From: Alphaproteobacteria bacterium
Lineage (GTDB): Bacteria > Pseudomonadota > Alphaproteobacteria > Micropepsales > Micropepsaceae
Direction of reading: 5' to 3'
Assembly: GCA_016124635.1 (NCBI GenBank)
Contig: WGNJ01000011.1
Coordinates: 1-64,000, forward strand
DNA length: 64,000 nt
The position numbers and the translations under genes were made by a program. The notes beneath the pieces are model-generated. The model was not told the DNA's origin and did no database searches. It saw only the letters and a program-made list of their open reading frames with translations. Of this stretch, positions 18,230 to 27,700 are shown in pieces (positions within the stretch are counted from its first letter, which is position 1; the number at the start of each line of letters is the position of its first letter).

Positions 18230-19393
18230 ATGACCGCCATTCGCGACGCCATTTTGAACCTTCCTCGAAATGGCATCGCCGCCGTTTCAACCAAGGGCCT
18301 CGGCAAGCGCGACGTCATCCCGCTCTGGTTCGGCGAGAGCGACGTCGTGACCCCGCCGTTCATTCGCGAGGGCGCCAAGAAAGCGCTCGACGAAGGCCGC
18401 ACCTTCTACACCTTTGCGCGCGGCATCACGGAGTTGCGCGAGGCGATCGCCGTCTGGGTAACGCGCCAGTGCGGCCGCCCGCTCGATGTCGAGCGCGTGA
18501 CGGTTCCAGGCTCTGCCATGATGGGTGTTCAGATCGCGCTCCAATGCGTTTGCGAGCCCGGCGACAACGTCGTCATCGTGGCGCCCATGTGGCCGAACAT
18601 CTTTCAAGCGGTTCGGGGCCTCGGTGCGGAGCCGCGCTTCGTGCGCCTGAGCGGCGGTGCGAACGGCGAGCCTTGGACGCTCGATCTCGATCGCCTGTTC
18701 GCCGCCTGCGACAAGCGCACCAAGGCGATTTTCTTCGCCTCGCCCGGCAATCCGACCGGCTGGATCATGCGAGCTGACGAGCAGCGCGCGATCCTCGAGT
18801 TCACGCGCCAACGCGGCATCGCCATCATCTCGGACGAGGTCTATACGCCTATCGTCTACGACGTCGTTGCGCCGAGCTTCGCCGCCATCGCCGACGACGA
18901 GGACGATGTCTTCATCGTCAACAGTTTCTCGAAGGCCTGGGCCATGACCGGCTGGCGCGTCGGCTGGCTCGTTCATCCGCTGAAGCTGCGCGTGCAGATG
19001 GCCGAGATGTCGGGCTTCAACAACACCGGTGCGACGACCTTCGCACAGTACGGCGCGCTGACCGCCATCCGCGACGGCGACGAATTCCTCGCCTTCATGC
19101 GCGAGATGTCGCGCAAAGGCCGCGACATCGTCGAGGGCTTCCTCAAAACGCAAAACCGCATGAGCTGGTCAAAGCCTGAAGGCGCTTTCTACGGCTTTCT
19201 CGCCGTCGACGGCATGACCGACTCGATGGCGTTCGCCAAGCGTCTCGTCGAAGAGGCCAAGGTCGGCGTCGCGCCCGGCAGTGCCTTCGGCCCTGCAGGC
19301 GACAAGGACAACGACCGCTTCATCCGCATTTGTTTCGCGCAAAGTTCTGCGCTGCTCGAGGAAGCTTTGGGCCGCCTCGCCAAAGCACTCTGA
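18230..19393 (+). CDS. Class I/II pyridoxal-phosphate aminotransferase
   Basis: A 387-residue fold-type I PLP enzyme of the aspartate aminotransferase superfamily. The substrate-binding SPGNPTGW, the PLP-contacting SDEVYTP, and the Schiff-base lysine in [16 protein letters not shown] are all present. Close relatives are annotated as generic aminotransferases and the amino donor cannot be read from sequence. The start at 18230 is chosen over an in-frame ATG 14 codons upstream because it begins at the conserved N-terminal helix and avoids the inverted repeat. It diverges from rpsB and has no obvious functional link to the neighbours. Confidence 0.9.
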   Translation: MTAIRDAILNLPRNGIAAVSTKGLGKRDVIPLWFGESDVVTPPFIREGAKKALDEGRTFYTFARGITELREAIAVWVTRQCGRPLDVERVTVPGSAMMGVQIALQCVCEPGDNVVIVAPMWPNIFQAVRGLGAEPRFVRLSGGANGEPWTLDLDRLFAACDKRTKAIFFASPGNPTGWIMRADEQRAILEFTRQRGIAIISDEVYTPIVYDVVAPSFAAIADDEDDVFIVNSFSKAWAMTGWRVGWLVHPLKLRVQMAEMSGFNNTGATTFAQYGALTAIRDGDEFLAFMREMSRKGRDIVEGFLKTQNRMSWSKPEGAFYGFLAVDGMTDSMAFAKRLVEEAKVGVAPGSAFGPAGDKDNDRFIRICFAQSSALLEEALGRLAKAL

Positions 19394-19429
19394 ACAGGCG
19401 CTCGAACGAAGACTCTGCCATGCCCCCCT

Positions 19430-19482
19430 TTATCCGCTACATTGGCGGATAACCGCCGTTTCATCCGCTACAAATCCGCTAC
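19430..19482 (+). repeat. Hairpin plus three ATCCGCTAC repeats between convergent genes
   Basis: TTATCCGC (19430-19437) pairs perfectly with GCGGATAA (19445-19452) across a 7-base loop. The 9-mer ATCCGCTAC occurs at 19432-19440, 19463-19471 and 19474-19482. The element lies 37 bases after the aminotransferase stop in a 280-base gap between convergent genes, so the hairpin may terminate that gene. The purpose of the repeated 9-mer is not known. Nothing else convincing is seen in the gap. Confidence 0.4.
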
Positions 19483-19673
19483 GCGTGTATGCACGGCGGC
19501 CGCGCAGGCGTCGCGTACGTCGGTGCAAAAGCGGACGCAATGCGCCCGCAAGAGCGCAAATCCAATTCCACCGATGTCAATGAGCGCGCCCGCCGCGTTG
19601 GCGAGCGGCAAGCGAAACCTATCTCATCAGCAGATCACGGTATTGCGAAAAAAGCAATGACGATTGTTTCTCG

Positions 19674-20762
19674 TCAGGTGTCGTCCGGTATCGGTTCGTG
19701 CGCGTCGTAGCCCTTGAGCGCCTTATAGGAGAAGCTCAGTAGCGCGACGGTGAGACCGGCAACGAAGATTTCGACCAACAGTTCAATCAGCCAGAATGCC
19801 GGTGCGAAAGGCTGAAATGCCTCCATCGCGCGCTCGGCCTGCTGCTCCCGCTCCGCTTCATCCTTTGCGACTTGTTCGGGCGTCGGCGGAGTCACGGTCG
19901 CTGGCGTATCCTTTGTCGCGGGGACAACACCAACCGTTTCGACGATCTGCTTTGCCTCTGTCGGTGGCGGCGCGTCATGAATTTTCGTCGTGTAATACCA
20001 GTAGGAGGCGCCGGCGAGCCCGACCACCAGAATGTAGAAGGGTGAGATGGCGAGAAGGAACAGACCGATAAAGCGCCAAACATTGCCGCGTGAAAGTCGC
20101 CAAGCTTCCCCGAGGGATAAGCGTCTTGTCGCGACAATAGCAGGCGGCCAAACAACCAGTCGCAGGCTGACGTAGATGCAGACGATCCAGCCCACGAAGT
20201 AGGAAAACAACAGCGGCCCCATCGTCGCGAGCGTGCCGAATCCGGCGTCACCTGTCTTCGGCACATCGTTGCGGGGGAAGTCCTTCGCCCATTCCTCTAT
20301 CTTGCTAATGAACGAAGGAATATCGCCGCCCGCCACGAAATAAAACGCGGGCGCGAGTACCACGGCGAGTATCGCGAAAATGATGAGTCCGCTGATCAGG
20401 CCCATCACCACGAACAGAGCCTCAGTCCTGCCGAACGGGAAATTGATCCACACGCCTGGCTTGCGATCGCCAAACAGAATGATGCGATGAAGCGACACCG
20501 CGACCGCAGCGAACGTGATCGCTTGCAAGATCAGCACCAGCACATTGAGGAAAACAAAATCGTCGATGTGAGCCGCGATCGAGAAGGGGTCGATCATTGG
20601 TTTCGAGCCCATCAAAACTTGCTGGGCGTAAACCCCGATTGCGATGTTCGTCGCGATGAAGAGCGCAAACGGAAACCAAGACAGCCGGAAGATCGTGAAA
20701 AAATTCCACAATGTAAAACCGACTGCACGCCCAAACGTGCGAAACACAGGTAGCTTGTGCAT
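19674..20762 (-). CDS. Uncharacterised multi-pass membrane protein
   Basis: A 362-residue predicted inner-membrane protein with about six to seven hydrophobic segments, for example near residues 15-40, 70-95, 115-145, 180-205, 230-255 and 325-350. A cytoplasmic or periplasmic loop of ~65 residues (about 265-320) is rich in Pro, Thr, Glu and Gln. The motif SLGEAWRLSRGNVWRFIGLF resembles a pattern seen in membrane domains related to glycerophosphodiester phosphodiesterase membrane regions and the YciC-like family, but no catalytic domain is visible. The ATG at 20762 is used; a TTG three codons earlier is the only alternative. I do not recognise a specific function. It stands alone, convergent with the aminotransferase. 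Confidence 0.75.
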   Translation of the reverse strand: MHKLPVFRTFGRAVGFTLWNFFTIFRLSWFPFALFIATNIAIGVYAQQVLMGSKPMIDPFSIAAHIDDFVFLNVLVLILQAITFAAVAVSLHRIILFGDRKPGVWINFPFGRTEALFVVMGLISGLIIFAILAVVLAPAFYFVAGGDIPSFISKIEEWAKDFPRNDVPKTGDAGFGTLATMGPLLFSYFVGWIVCIYVSLRLVVWPPAIVATRRLSLGEAWRLSRGNVWRFIGLFLLAISPFYILVVGLAGASYWYYTTKIHDAPPPTEAKQIVETVGVVPATKDTPATVTPPTPEQVAKDEAEREQQAERAMEAFQPFAPAFWLIELLVEIFVAGLTVALLSFSYKALKGYDAHEPIPDDT

Positions 20763-20938
20763 TGACCCCAATCCCCCACTCTACCTTTACCGCGTCGACG
20801 AACGGCGCGGTGTTTGCGACACGCAACAACGGGGAAAGAAACGACAGGTCGCAATTGCGGCTTTGCGCGGGGCAAGGTTCTGGGGGCACGCCCCAGAGGA
20901 GATTTCCTGCGTTGGGGTTCTCGCGCCAAGGGAACCTG

Positions 20939-20980
20939 TATGCGTCGTGCGCGCTGTAATATGCGTCCTGCGCGCTGTAA
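20939..20980. repeat. Two tandem 21-base repeats downstream of dnaE
   Basis: TATGCGTCGTGCGCGCTGTAA (20939-20959) is followed immediately by a second copy (20960-20980) with one mismatch (G to C at position 9). Each unit contains TGCGCGC. They lie between the dnaE stop (21014) and the start of the membrane-protein gene (20762), within a 251-base gap. A short stem AGCCGC/GCGGCT overlaps the dnaE stop (21000-21015). A role as promoter, operator or slipped duplication cannot be decided. Confidence 0.55.
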
Positions 20981-21013
20981 ATAGGACGGCGTCTTCGGAA
21001 GCCGCTTGAGCGG

Positions 21014-24000
21014 CTAAACCTCTTCCGCCTCCCGGACGCCGTTCACGACGCGAATGGCGCCGCGCAACTGTGGCGTCACCGCGAAACGCCCGGGCAATTC
21101 AAGCTCGACTTCGCGCTGGCCGTGCTCGACGGGGAAAACGATTGAGACGACGCCCTTGCCGCGTTGATCCTTGAGCCGCTCGGCAATGCTGGCGAGTGGC
21201 TTTGCGTCGTCGAGATAGATGCGCAAGCCCGCACCGGTCGACGCCGCGGCCTCCTTGAGCGACTGAACGGCTTGTATCTGAAGCTTCAGATCGTCGCCGT
21301 CCCAGCGCGTCGCGACACTGATGATCACCGAGTTGCCGGGTTCGAGCAGATGCCCGCCTTGAGCCAGCGCCTCTGAGAACGCGACGGCCTCGAACATGCC
21401 GGACGAATCCGAAAATCCGATATGTGCCATGCGTTTGTCGTCGCGTGTGCGGCGCTCTTGCCGCCGGATCACCGAGCCGGCCAGTGTCGCTGCGCGCTGT
21501 TCATGCCGCTTTTCGTTGGCCAATTCTGTGTACGGCACGACGCGCAGCCGCGCGAGCGTCGCCGAAAATTCGTCGAGCGGATGGGCGGAGAGATAGAATC
21601 CGATCGCGTCGAATTCGTGCGATAGCCGGTCCGGCACGGTCCATTCGTCGACGATCGGCAATGACGGCTCGCGCGTTTCCACCTCGCCGAAGAGATTGAC
21701 CTGCGCACTTTCGCGCTCGCGGCTGGTCGCGGTCGCTTCGCCCAGCATCTGGTCGATGGCGGCATGTACTTGCGCGCGGCTGCGAACGAGGCTGTCGAAC
21801 GCGCCGGCCGCGATCAAGTTCTCCAGAATACGCTTGTTGATGAACTTGGCGTCGACCCGCCGCGCGAAGTCGAACACGCTGCGGAACGGCCCGCCCGCTT
21901 TGCGCACTGAAACGATGTGCTCCATTGCGCCGCGGCCGACATTCTTGATCGCCGCGAGCGCGTAGTGGATGACTTCGCTGCCGTCCGGCCGCTGGCTGGC
22001 CGTGAAGAGCGCATCCGACTTGTTGATATCGGGCGGCAACACGGCGATGCCGAGGCGCTCTGCCTCTTGACGAAAGATGGAGAGTCGTTCGGGCGCGCCG
22101 ATATCGAGTGTCATCGACGCGCAGAAGAACTCGACGGGATAATTCGCCTTCAGCCACGCGGTCTGGTAGGCGACCTGCGCATAGGCGGCGGCGTGCGCCT
22201 TATTGAATCCGTAACCGGCGAACTTTTCGGCTTGATCGAAGATCTGTTCGGCGATCGCAGGAGGGATGTTCTTCTTCTTGCCGGCGCCGTCGATGAACTT
22301 GGCGCGCTGCTCGGCCATCTTCTCTTTGATCTTCTTGCCCATCGCGCGGCGGAGTTCGTCCGCCTGGCCGAGTGAATAGCCCGCCAGCTCGCGCGCGATG
22401 AGCATGACGTCCTCTTGATACGTCATCACGCCGTATGTGCCGGAGAGGATCGGTTCGAGCGCTGGGTGCAGATAGCTCGGCTTGTCGCGCCCGTGCTTGC
22501 AATCGATGTATTTCGGGATGTTGTCCATCGGACCCGGGCGATAGAGCGCCACGAGCGCGACCAGATCGTCGATCCGGTCCGGCTTCATCTTGCGCAACAG
22601 GTCGCGCATGCCGGTACTTTCAAGTTGGAAGATGCCGGTTGAGGCGCCTTTGACGAGCGGAACGAAGGCCTTCGGATCGTCGAACGGCATTTCTTCCGTT
22701 TTGATCTTCTTTCCCGTTCGCTCGAGGATCAGCTTTTCGGTGACGGCAATGACCGTCAGCGTCTTGAGACCCAAGAAGTCGAATTTGACGAGCCCCGCTT
22801 TCTCGTCGCCCTCGTAGTCGAACTGCGTCACCGGCATGTCCGAGCTTGGATCGCGGTAGAGCGGCACCAATTCGTCGAGCGGCCGGTCGCCTATGACGAC
22901 GCCGGCGGCATGCGTCGACGCATGACGGTAGAGCCCTTCGAGCTGCCCGGCGATCTCGAACAAACGGCGGACGGACTCTTCTTCTTGTTCCATCTGCCGC
23001 ATGCGCGGCTCGGCGTCGATCGCCTCCCGCAGCTTCACCGATTGGCCCGGCTGCACGCGGATCATCTTGGCGATGCGGTCGACCTGCCCCTGCGGCATCT
23101 GCAGCACGCGGCCGACGTCGCGAATGGCGGCGCGCGCTTGCAGCGTTCCAAACGTGATGATCTGCGCGACGCGATCGGCGCCGTATTTGCCCTGAACGTA
23201 GCGGATCACCTCGTCCCGCCGCTCCTGGCAGAAGTCGATATCGAAGTCGGGCATCGAGATGCGTTCGGGATTGAGGAAGCGCTCGAAGAAGAGCCCGAAC
23301 CGCAAGGGATCGAGCGCGGTAATCTCGAGCGCCCATGCCACGACCGACCCGGCGCCGGATCCGCGCACGCCGACAGGAATCCCTTGCGCCCGCGTCCACT
23401 TCATGAAGTCGGAGACGATCAAGAAGTAGCCCGGAAACTTCATCCGGATGATCACGTCGAGCTCGAAGTCGAGACGCTTCCAATGCTCGGTCGGATCCGA
23501 AATGCCGTGAAGCTTCAGCCGCGCCTCCAGGCCCTTCTTGGCCTGTGCCCGCAATTCTTCCTCGGGCGATAGACCCGACTCAGGCACGAAATTCGGAAGG
23601 ATCGGATTGCGCTTCTTCGGACGGTATGCGCAGCGGCGCGCGATCTCGATCGTCGACGCGATGGCCTCCGGAACGTCGGCGAAGAGCTTCACCATCTCTT
23701 CCGCCGACTTGAAGTAATGCTCCGGGCTCTCGCGCCGGCGGTTTTCTTGGGTGACGTAGGAGCTTTCGGCGATACAGAGGAGCGCGTCATGCGCCGCGAA
23801 GAGATCGCGGCTCGCAAAATAGGGTTCGTTCGTCGCGACCAGCGGCACATCGTGCTTGTAGGCGAGCGCTACCAACGGGCCCTCGGCGGTCACCTCGTCG
23901 TTGAGACCATGACGCTGCAGTTCGACATATAGGCGGTCGCCGAACATCGCCTTGAGGCGTTCGAACGCGGCGCCAGCCGCGTCGTTCTGCCCGGCGACGA

Positions 24001-24478
24001 GAAGACGGTTGATTATACCTTTGGGCCCGCCCGTTAAGGCGATGAGACCCTTGTTGTATTGCTCCAGCACCTCGATGCTGACATGCGGCGGTTCGCCGGG
24101 CTTCACCTCGAGGAAACCCTTGCTCGTCAGCTTCATCAAGTTGGCGTAGCCAACCTCGCTCTGTGCCAGGAGCACGATGACGCCGTCCGCCGTGCGCGCA
24201 CCACCGGTCAGAGTGCGCGCTTTCTGCTGCTCCGCGCTCTCGATACTCAGCGCCAGCTGGATGCCAACGATCTGTTGGACGCCCGCCTTGGTCAGGGCGT
24301 CGTTCAGGTCGATGGCGCCGAACAGGTTGTTGGTGTCGGTGATCGCCACAGCAGGCATGCGATAACGCTTGCACAGCCGCGCGATCTCGTCGGGCTGAAG
24401 CGCACCTTCTAGAAGGGAGAATGCCGAGTGCACCCGCAAATGGACGAACTCGGCAGGCCGCTGTGCGGCATCCGCCAT
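21014..24478 (-). CDS. dnaE: DNA polymerase III alpha subunit (DnaE1 type)
   Basis: The 1154-residue replicative polymerase. The N-terminal PHP domain begins with HLRVHSAFSLLEGA. The palm contains the catalytic aspartates in PDFDIDFCQERRDEV. A finger domain and helix-hairpin-helix region follow, and QVNLF at about residue 920 fits the internal sliding-clamp-binding motif. The C-terminal OB and tau-binding region is present. These features, the length and the neighbourhood of lolD favour the replicative DnaE1 rather than the SOS polymerase DnaE2 (ImuC). GGAG lies upstream of the ATG. It starts 39 bases after the stop of a small SOS-type ORF, so part of its transcription may come from that LexA-controlled promoter. 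Confidence 0.96.
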   Translation of the reverse strand: MADAAQRPAEFVHLRVHSAFSLLEGALQPDEIARLCKRYRMPAVAITDTNNLFGAIDLNDALTKAGVQQIVGIQLALSIESAEQQKARTLTGGARTADGVIVLLAQSEVGYANLMKLTSKGFLEVKPGEPPHVSIEVLEQYNKGLIALTGGPKGIINRLLVAGQNDAAGAAFERLKAMFGDRLYVELQRHGLNDEVTAEGPLVALAYKHDVPLVATNEPYFASRDLFAAHDALLCIAESSYVTQENRRRESPEHYFKSAEEMVKLFADVPEAIASTIEIARRCAYRPKKRNPILPNFVPESGLSPEEELRAQAKKGLEARLKLHGISDPTEHWKRLDFELDVIIRMKFPGYFLIVSDFMKWTRAQGIPVGVRGSGAGSVVAWALEITALDPLRFGLFFERFLNPERISMPDFDIDFCQERRDEVIRYVQGKYGADRVAQIITFGTLQARAAIRDVGRVLQMPQGQVDRIAKMIRVQPGQSVKLREAIDAEPRMRQMEQEEESVRRLFEIAGQLEGLYRHASTHAAGVVIGDRPLDELVPLYRDPSSDMPVTQFDYEGDEKAGLVKFDFLGLKTLTVIAVTEKLILERTGKKIKTEEMPFDDPKAFVPLVKGASTGIFQLESTGMRDLLRKMKPDRIDDLVALVALYRPGPMDNIPKYIDCKHGRDKPSYLHPALEPILSGTYGVMTYQEDVMLIARELAGYSLGQADELRRAMGKKIKEKMAEQRAKFIDGAGKKKNIPPAIAEQIFDQAEKFAGYGFNKAHAAAYAQVAYQTAWLKANYPVEFFCASMTLDIGAPERLSIFRQEAERLGIAVLPPDINKSDALFTASQRPDGSEVIHYALAAIKNVGRGAMEHIVSVRKAGGPFRSVFDFARRVDAKFINKRILENLIAAGAFDSLVRSRAQVHAAIDQMLGEATATSRERESAQVNLFGEVETREPSLPIVDEWTVPDRLSHEFDAIGFYLSAHPLDEFSATLARLRVVPYTELANEKRHEQRAATLAGSVIRRQERRTRDDKRMAHIGFSDSSGMFEAVAFSEALAQGGHLLEPGNSVIISVATRWDGDDLKLQIQAVQSLKEAAASTGAGLRIYLDDAKPLASIAERLKDQRGKGVVSIVFPVEHGQREVELELPGRFAVTPQLRGAIRVVNGVREAEEV

Positions 24479-24517
24479 CGCAAAACTCCGAACTGAGGTC
24501 GAACGGGTTGCGTCGTC

Positions 24518-24619
24518 TTATGCGGCGAGCGCGCCAAGCACCGTCACGACCGAAACTAGGCCGGACAGGAACATGACAAAGCTGGCGGCGGCGCCACAGA
24601 GCTCAAGCGGACGGGGCAT
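24518..24619 (-). CDS. 33-residue hydrophobic peptide under a LexA-type operator (candidate SOS small membrane protein)
   Basis: An ORF of 33 codons and a TAA stop. The product starts MPRPLELCG and continues with a single hydrophobic segment (about residues 10-33) containing ASFVMFLSGLVSVVTVLG, then ALAA. It has one cysteine and almost no charge after residue 6, the look of a one-helix inner-membrane peptide. A strong ribosome binding site AGGGAG lies six bases before the ATG. A consensus promoter overlapped by a GTTC-N7-GTTC LexA box lies directly upstream. SOS-induced single-helix peptides are known: SidA (29 residues) blocks division through FtsW in Caulobacter, and TisB (29 residues) depolarises the E. 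coli membrane. Similarity to either is by type and control only. Because it follows an RND pump gene, an AcrZ-like pump partner is a less likely alternative. Confidence 0.75.
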   Translation of the reverse strand: MPRPLELCGAAASFVMFLSGLVSVVTVLGALAA

Positions 24620-24643
24620 CGGTTTCTCCCTGCTATTCTGGGG

Positions 24644-24672
24644 ATGTTCTTGTTTTGTTCTTCTCTTGTCAA
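24644..24672 (-). promoter_or_regulatory. Promoter of the small SOS-type ORF
   Basis: On the minus strand a perfect -35 TTGACA (24667-24672) and a -10 GAACAT (24644-24649) are separated by 17 bases. Transcription would start near 24637, leaving an ~18-base leader with the AGGGAG ribosome binding site before the ATG at 24619. The LexA box covers the -10 element and most of the spacer. Confidence 0.7.
24646..24660 (+). promoter_or_regulatory. LexA operator (alphaproteobacterial SOS box)
   Basis: The sequence GTTCTTGTTTTGTTC is an exact match to the direct-repeat operator GTTC-N7-GTTC bound by LexA in alphaproteobacteria, with the T-rich spacer often seen. It overlaps the -10 region of the small ORF promoter, the classical repressing position. 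In the intergenic regions I scanned by eye I found no second copy. Expected control: repression in undamaged cells and induction after RecA-driven LexA cleavage. Confidence 0.8.
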
Positions 24673-24717
24673 GCCCCTCCTGCTGGGGCCGGCCGTCCGA
24701 GCCTGCGCGCCGCGCGC

Positions 24718-27700
24718 CTAGGTGCGATGCACCTCGAGCTCGGCCAGGGTCTCGCCGGCCGGCGCGGCCACCTCTTTGTGGTGTGTGCTGCCGATGAGCA
24801 GATAGGCCGCGGGTACGACGAACAGTGTGAAGAGCGTACCGATCGCAATGCCAGTCGAGATAACGAGGCCCATGTCGAAGCGCGACACCGCCCCTGCCCC
24901 GCTCGCCGTCAGCAACGGTACGACGCCCAGCACCATCGCGGCTGTCGTCATCAAGATCGGACGGAGGCGGATGGCGGCCGCCTCCTCGATTGCCTGGCGT
25001 TTCGCGCGCCCTTGCTTCTGCAGCTCGTTGGCGAATTCGACGATGAGGATGCCGTGTTTGCTGATGAGCCCCATCAGAGTAACGAGACCAACCTCCGTAT
25101 AGATGTTCACCGTCGCGCCGCCGACGCCCAAGCTGATGAAGATCAGCGCACCGGCAATCGACATCGGCACCGACAGCAAAATGACAACAGGGTCGCGGAA
25201 GCTCTCGAACAACGCGGCCAGCGCAAGAAAGATGATGATCAGCGCGAAGCCGAAGGTCACGGCGAATCCGCCGGACTCCTGCACGAATTGGCGGAGTGGC
25301 CCCGCCGTATCGACGGTGTAGCCCTGCGGCAGCAGCCGCGCCGCCAGCCCTTGCAGATAGGCGAGCGCATCGCCCTGCGCGACGCCCGGCATCATCACGC
25401 CCTGGATGATTGCCGCATTGTTCTGCTGAAAGCGGTTGAGCGATTCCGGCACTGTGCGTGTCGTGATGTGCGCGATCGTCGACAGCGGCACCGCTGGACC
25501 GTTCGCAGGCTTGATGTAGTAGCTCAGGAGCTGATCGTCATTGAGCCGTTGGGCCTGCTCGACCTGCGGGATGACTTGATACGACCGTCCCGCGAAGTTG
25601 AAATAGTTCACGTATCCGCCGCCCAGCATCGATGACAGCGCACTGCCGACTTGCGCCATCGTCAAGCCGAGCTGCGCCGCCTTGTTGCGGTCGATTTCGA
25701 TCGTGGACTGCGGTGCGTCGTACTTGAGGTCCGTGTCGAGAAACATGAACATGCCGCTCTTGTTCGCCTCGCTGAGGAAGGCTTGAGACACTTCACTCAG
25801 CCGCTCGAACGGTTCGCTCGTCGTGATCACGAATTGGATCGGCAAGCCGAATGCGCCGGGCAGCGAGGGCGGTTGAAAGACGACGACACGCGCGCCCGCG
25901 ATCTGGTTGAGCTTCTGCTGCAAAGGCTGCTGCAGCGCGTTGGTCGAGCGCGAGCGTTCGTCCCATGGTTTCAGGACGAGGCCCGAGATGCTGACGCCCG
26001 GCGCGTTGATCTGAAAGACATGCTGCATCTCCGGGAAGCCGGAGAAGATGTTGTAGACCTGCTGCGCGTAACCGACACGCTGCTCGAGCGTCGCGTCGGG
26101 CGGCGGCGTCGCGGAGGCGATGATAAAACCTTGATCCTCTTGCGGCGCCAGCTCGTGACGCGCACTCGTATAGAGAAAGTAGATGCTGCCGAGCACGATG
26201 ATCGCGAACACGACCGTTACCGAGATCGTGTTGAGGCTTTCCGACAGCGCGCGGCGATACCAGCCGCGCAACTGATCGAAGCGGTGATCGACAAAGTCCG
26301 TGAACCGCTCTTGCCATCCTTGTCCCTGCTCACGATGCGGCCTGAGGAGGCGCGAGGTCATCATCGGCGACAGCGTCAATGCAATAATGGCGGAGACCGT
26401 CACGGCGCCTGCGAGCGTGAAGGCGAATTCGGTGAACAGAGCGCCGGTCAGCCCCGCCTGGAATCCGATAGGCACATAGACCGCGACCAGGACGACGGTC
26501 ATCGCGATGATCGGCCCGCCGAGCTCGCGTGCGCCTTGGATCGCCGCCTCGAACGGCGTCTTTCCCTCCTTCAAATGCCGATCGACGTTCTCGACGACAA
26601 TGATCGCGTCGTCGACCACGAGGCCGATCGCCAGCACCATGGCGAGCAAGGTCAGCAAATTGATCGAAAAGCCGAAAATCAGCATGATCGTGAACGTTCC
26701 GATCAGCGACAGCGGGATTGCGACGGTCGGTATCACGACGCTGCGCAACGATCCGAGGAACGCGAACACCACCAAGACGACGATTCCGAGCGCCAGCGCC
26801 AGCGTGGTCTCGACCTCGTGGATCGACGCGTTCACGAACTCGGTCGAGTCGTAGTTGATGTTTGACTCGAGCCCGGCCGGCAATTGCGCTTGGATCCCCG
26901 GAAACGCCGCGCGCACGCGCGCCGTGACGTCGAGCAGATTGGCAGTCGGCGCCGCCTTGATGCCGATGAAGACGCCCGTCACGCCGTCGTAGGCGGATAG
27001 AGATTCGTAGCTCTCCGCGCCCAGGGTCACCGTCGCAACGTCCTTCAGCCGCACGATGCCGCCGTTCACCTGCTTGATGACCAGCTCCTTGAAATCTTCG
27101 AGCGACGTGGCGTCCGTCGACGCTTTGAGATCGACCTGCACCAGCCGCCCCTTGGTCGTGCCGATCGCCGAGATGAAATTGTTGTCGTTCAGCGCCTGGC
27201 GAACATCGGCGGCGGTCAAGCCGTAGGCCGCAAGGCGTTTGGGATCGAGCCACGCCCTCAGGGCGAAACGCTGCGCACCGAGGATCTCGGCCGTCTGAAC
27301 ACCCTGGATGGATTGCAGCTTGGGCTGCACCACGCGGATCAAATAGTCGGTGACCTGGTTGACCGCGAGCACCTTCGAGCGGAAGCCGATATACATCGCG
27401 TCGACCGACTGGCCGACCGCAACCGACAGCACCGGCTGCTGCGATCCGGGCGGCAGTTGATTGAGCACCGAATTGACCTTGGCGTTGATCTCCGTCAGCG
27501 CCGCGTCGACATCGTAGTTGAGCCGCAGGTTGACTTGGATCGTGCCGACACCGCTGCGGCTCGTCGACGTCATGTAGTCGATGCCGTTCGCTTGTGCTAT
27601 CGCGTTTTCGAGCGGGGTGACGATGAACCCGGCGATGACGTTGGCGTCGGCGCCGGAGTAGACGGCACTCACGGTCACGACGGCGTTTTGCGTCTGCGGA

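Noticed and set aside
19489-19710. 73-codon plus-strand ORF after the aminotransferase
   Set aside because: No ribosome binding site, overlaps the 3' end of the convergent membrane protein gene, and shows no domain.
21014-24478. Reading dnaE as the SOS polymerase DnaE2 (ImuC) because of the nearby LexA box
   Set aside because: Length, the internal QVNLF clamp motif and the lolD neighbourhood fit DnaE1, and imuA/imuB are absent.
24573-24797. 74-codon plus-strand ORF overlapping the small SOS ORF
   Set aside because: No ribosome binding site, and it runs across the LexA box and promoter on the other strand; the minus-strand ORF has the better signals.
24655-26865. Long plus-strand ORFs (24655-25635 and 25651-26865) antisense to the RND pump
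   Set aside because: Mirror frames rich in Arg, His, Asp and Gln, no ribosome binding sites, opposite a well-supported gene.
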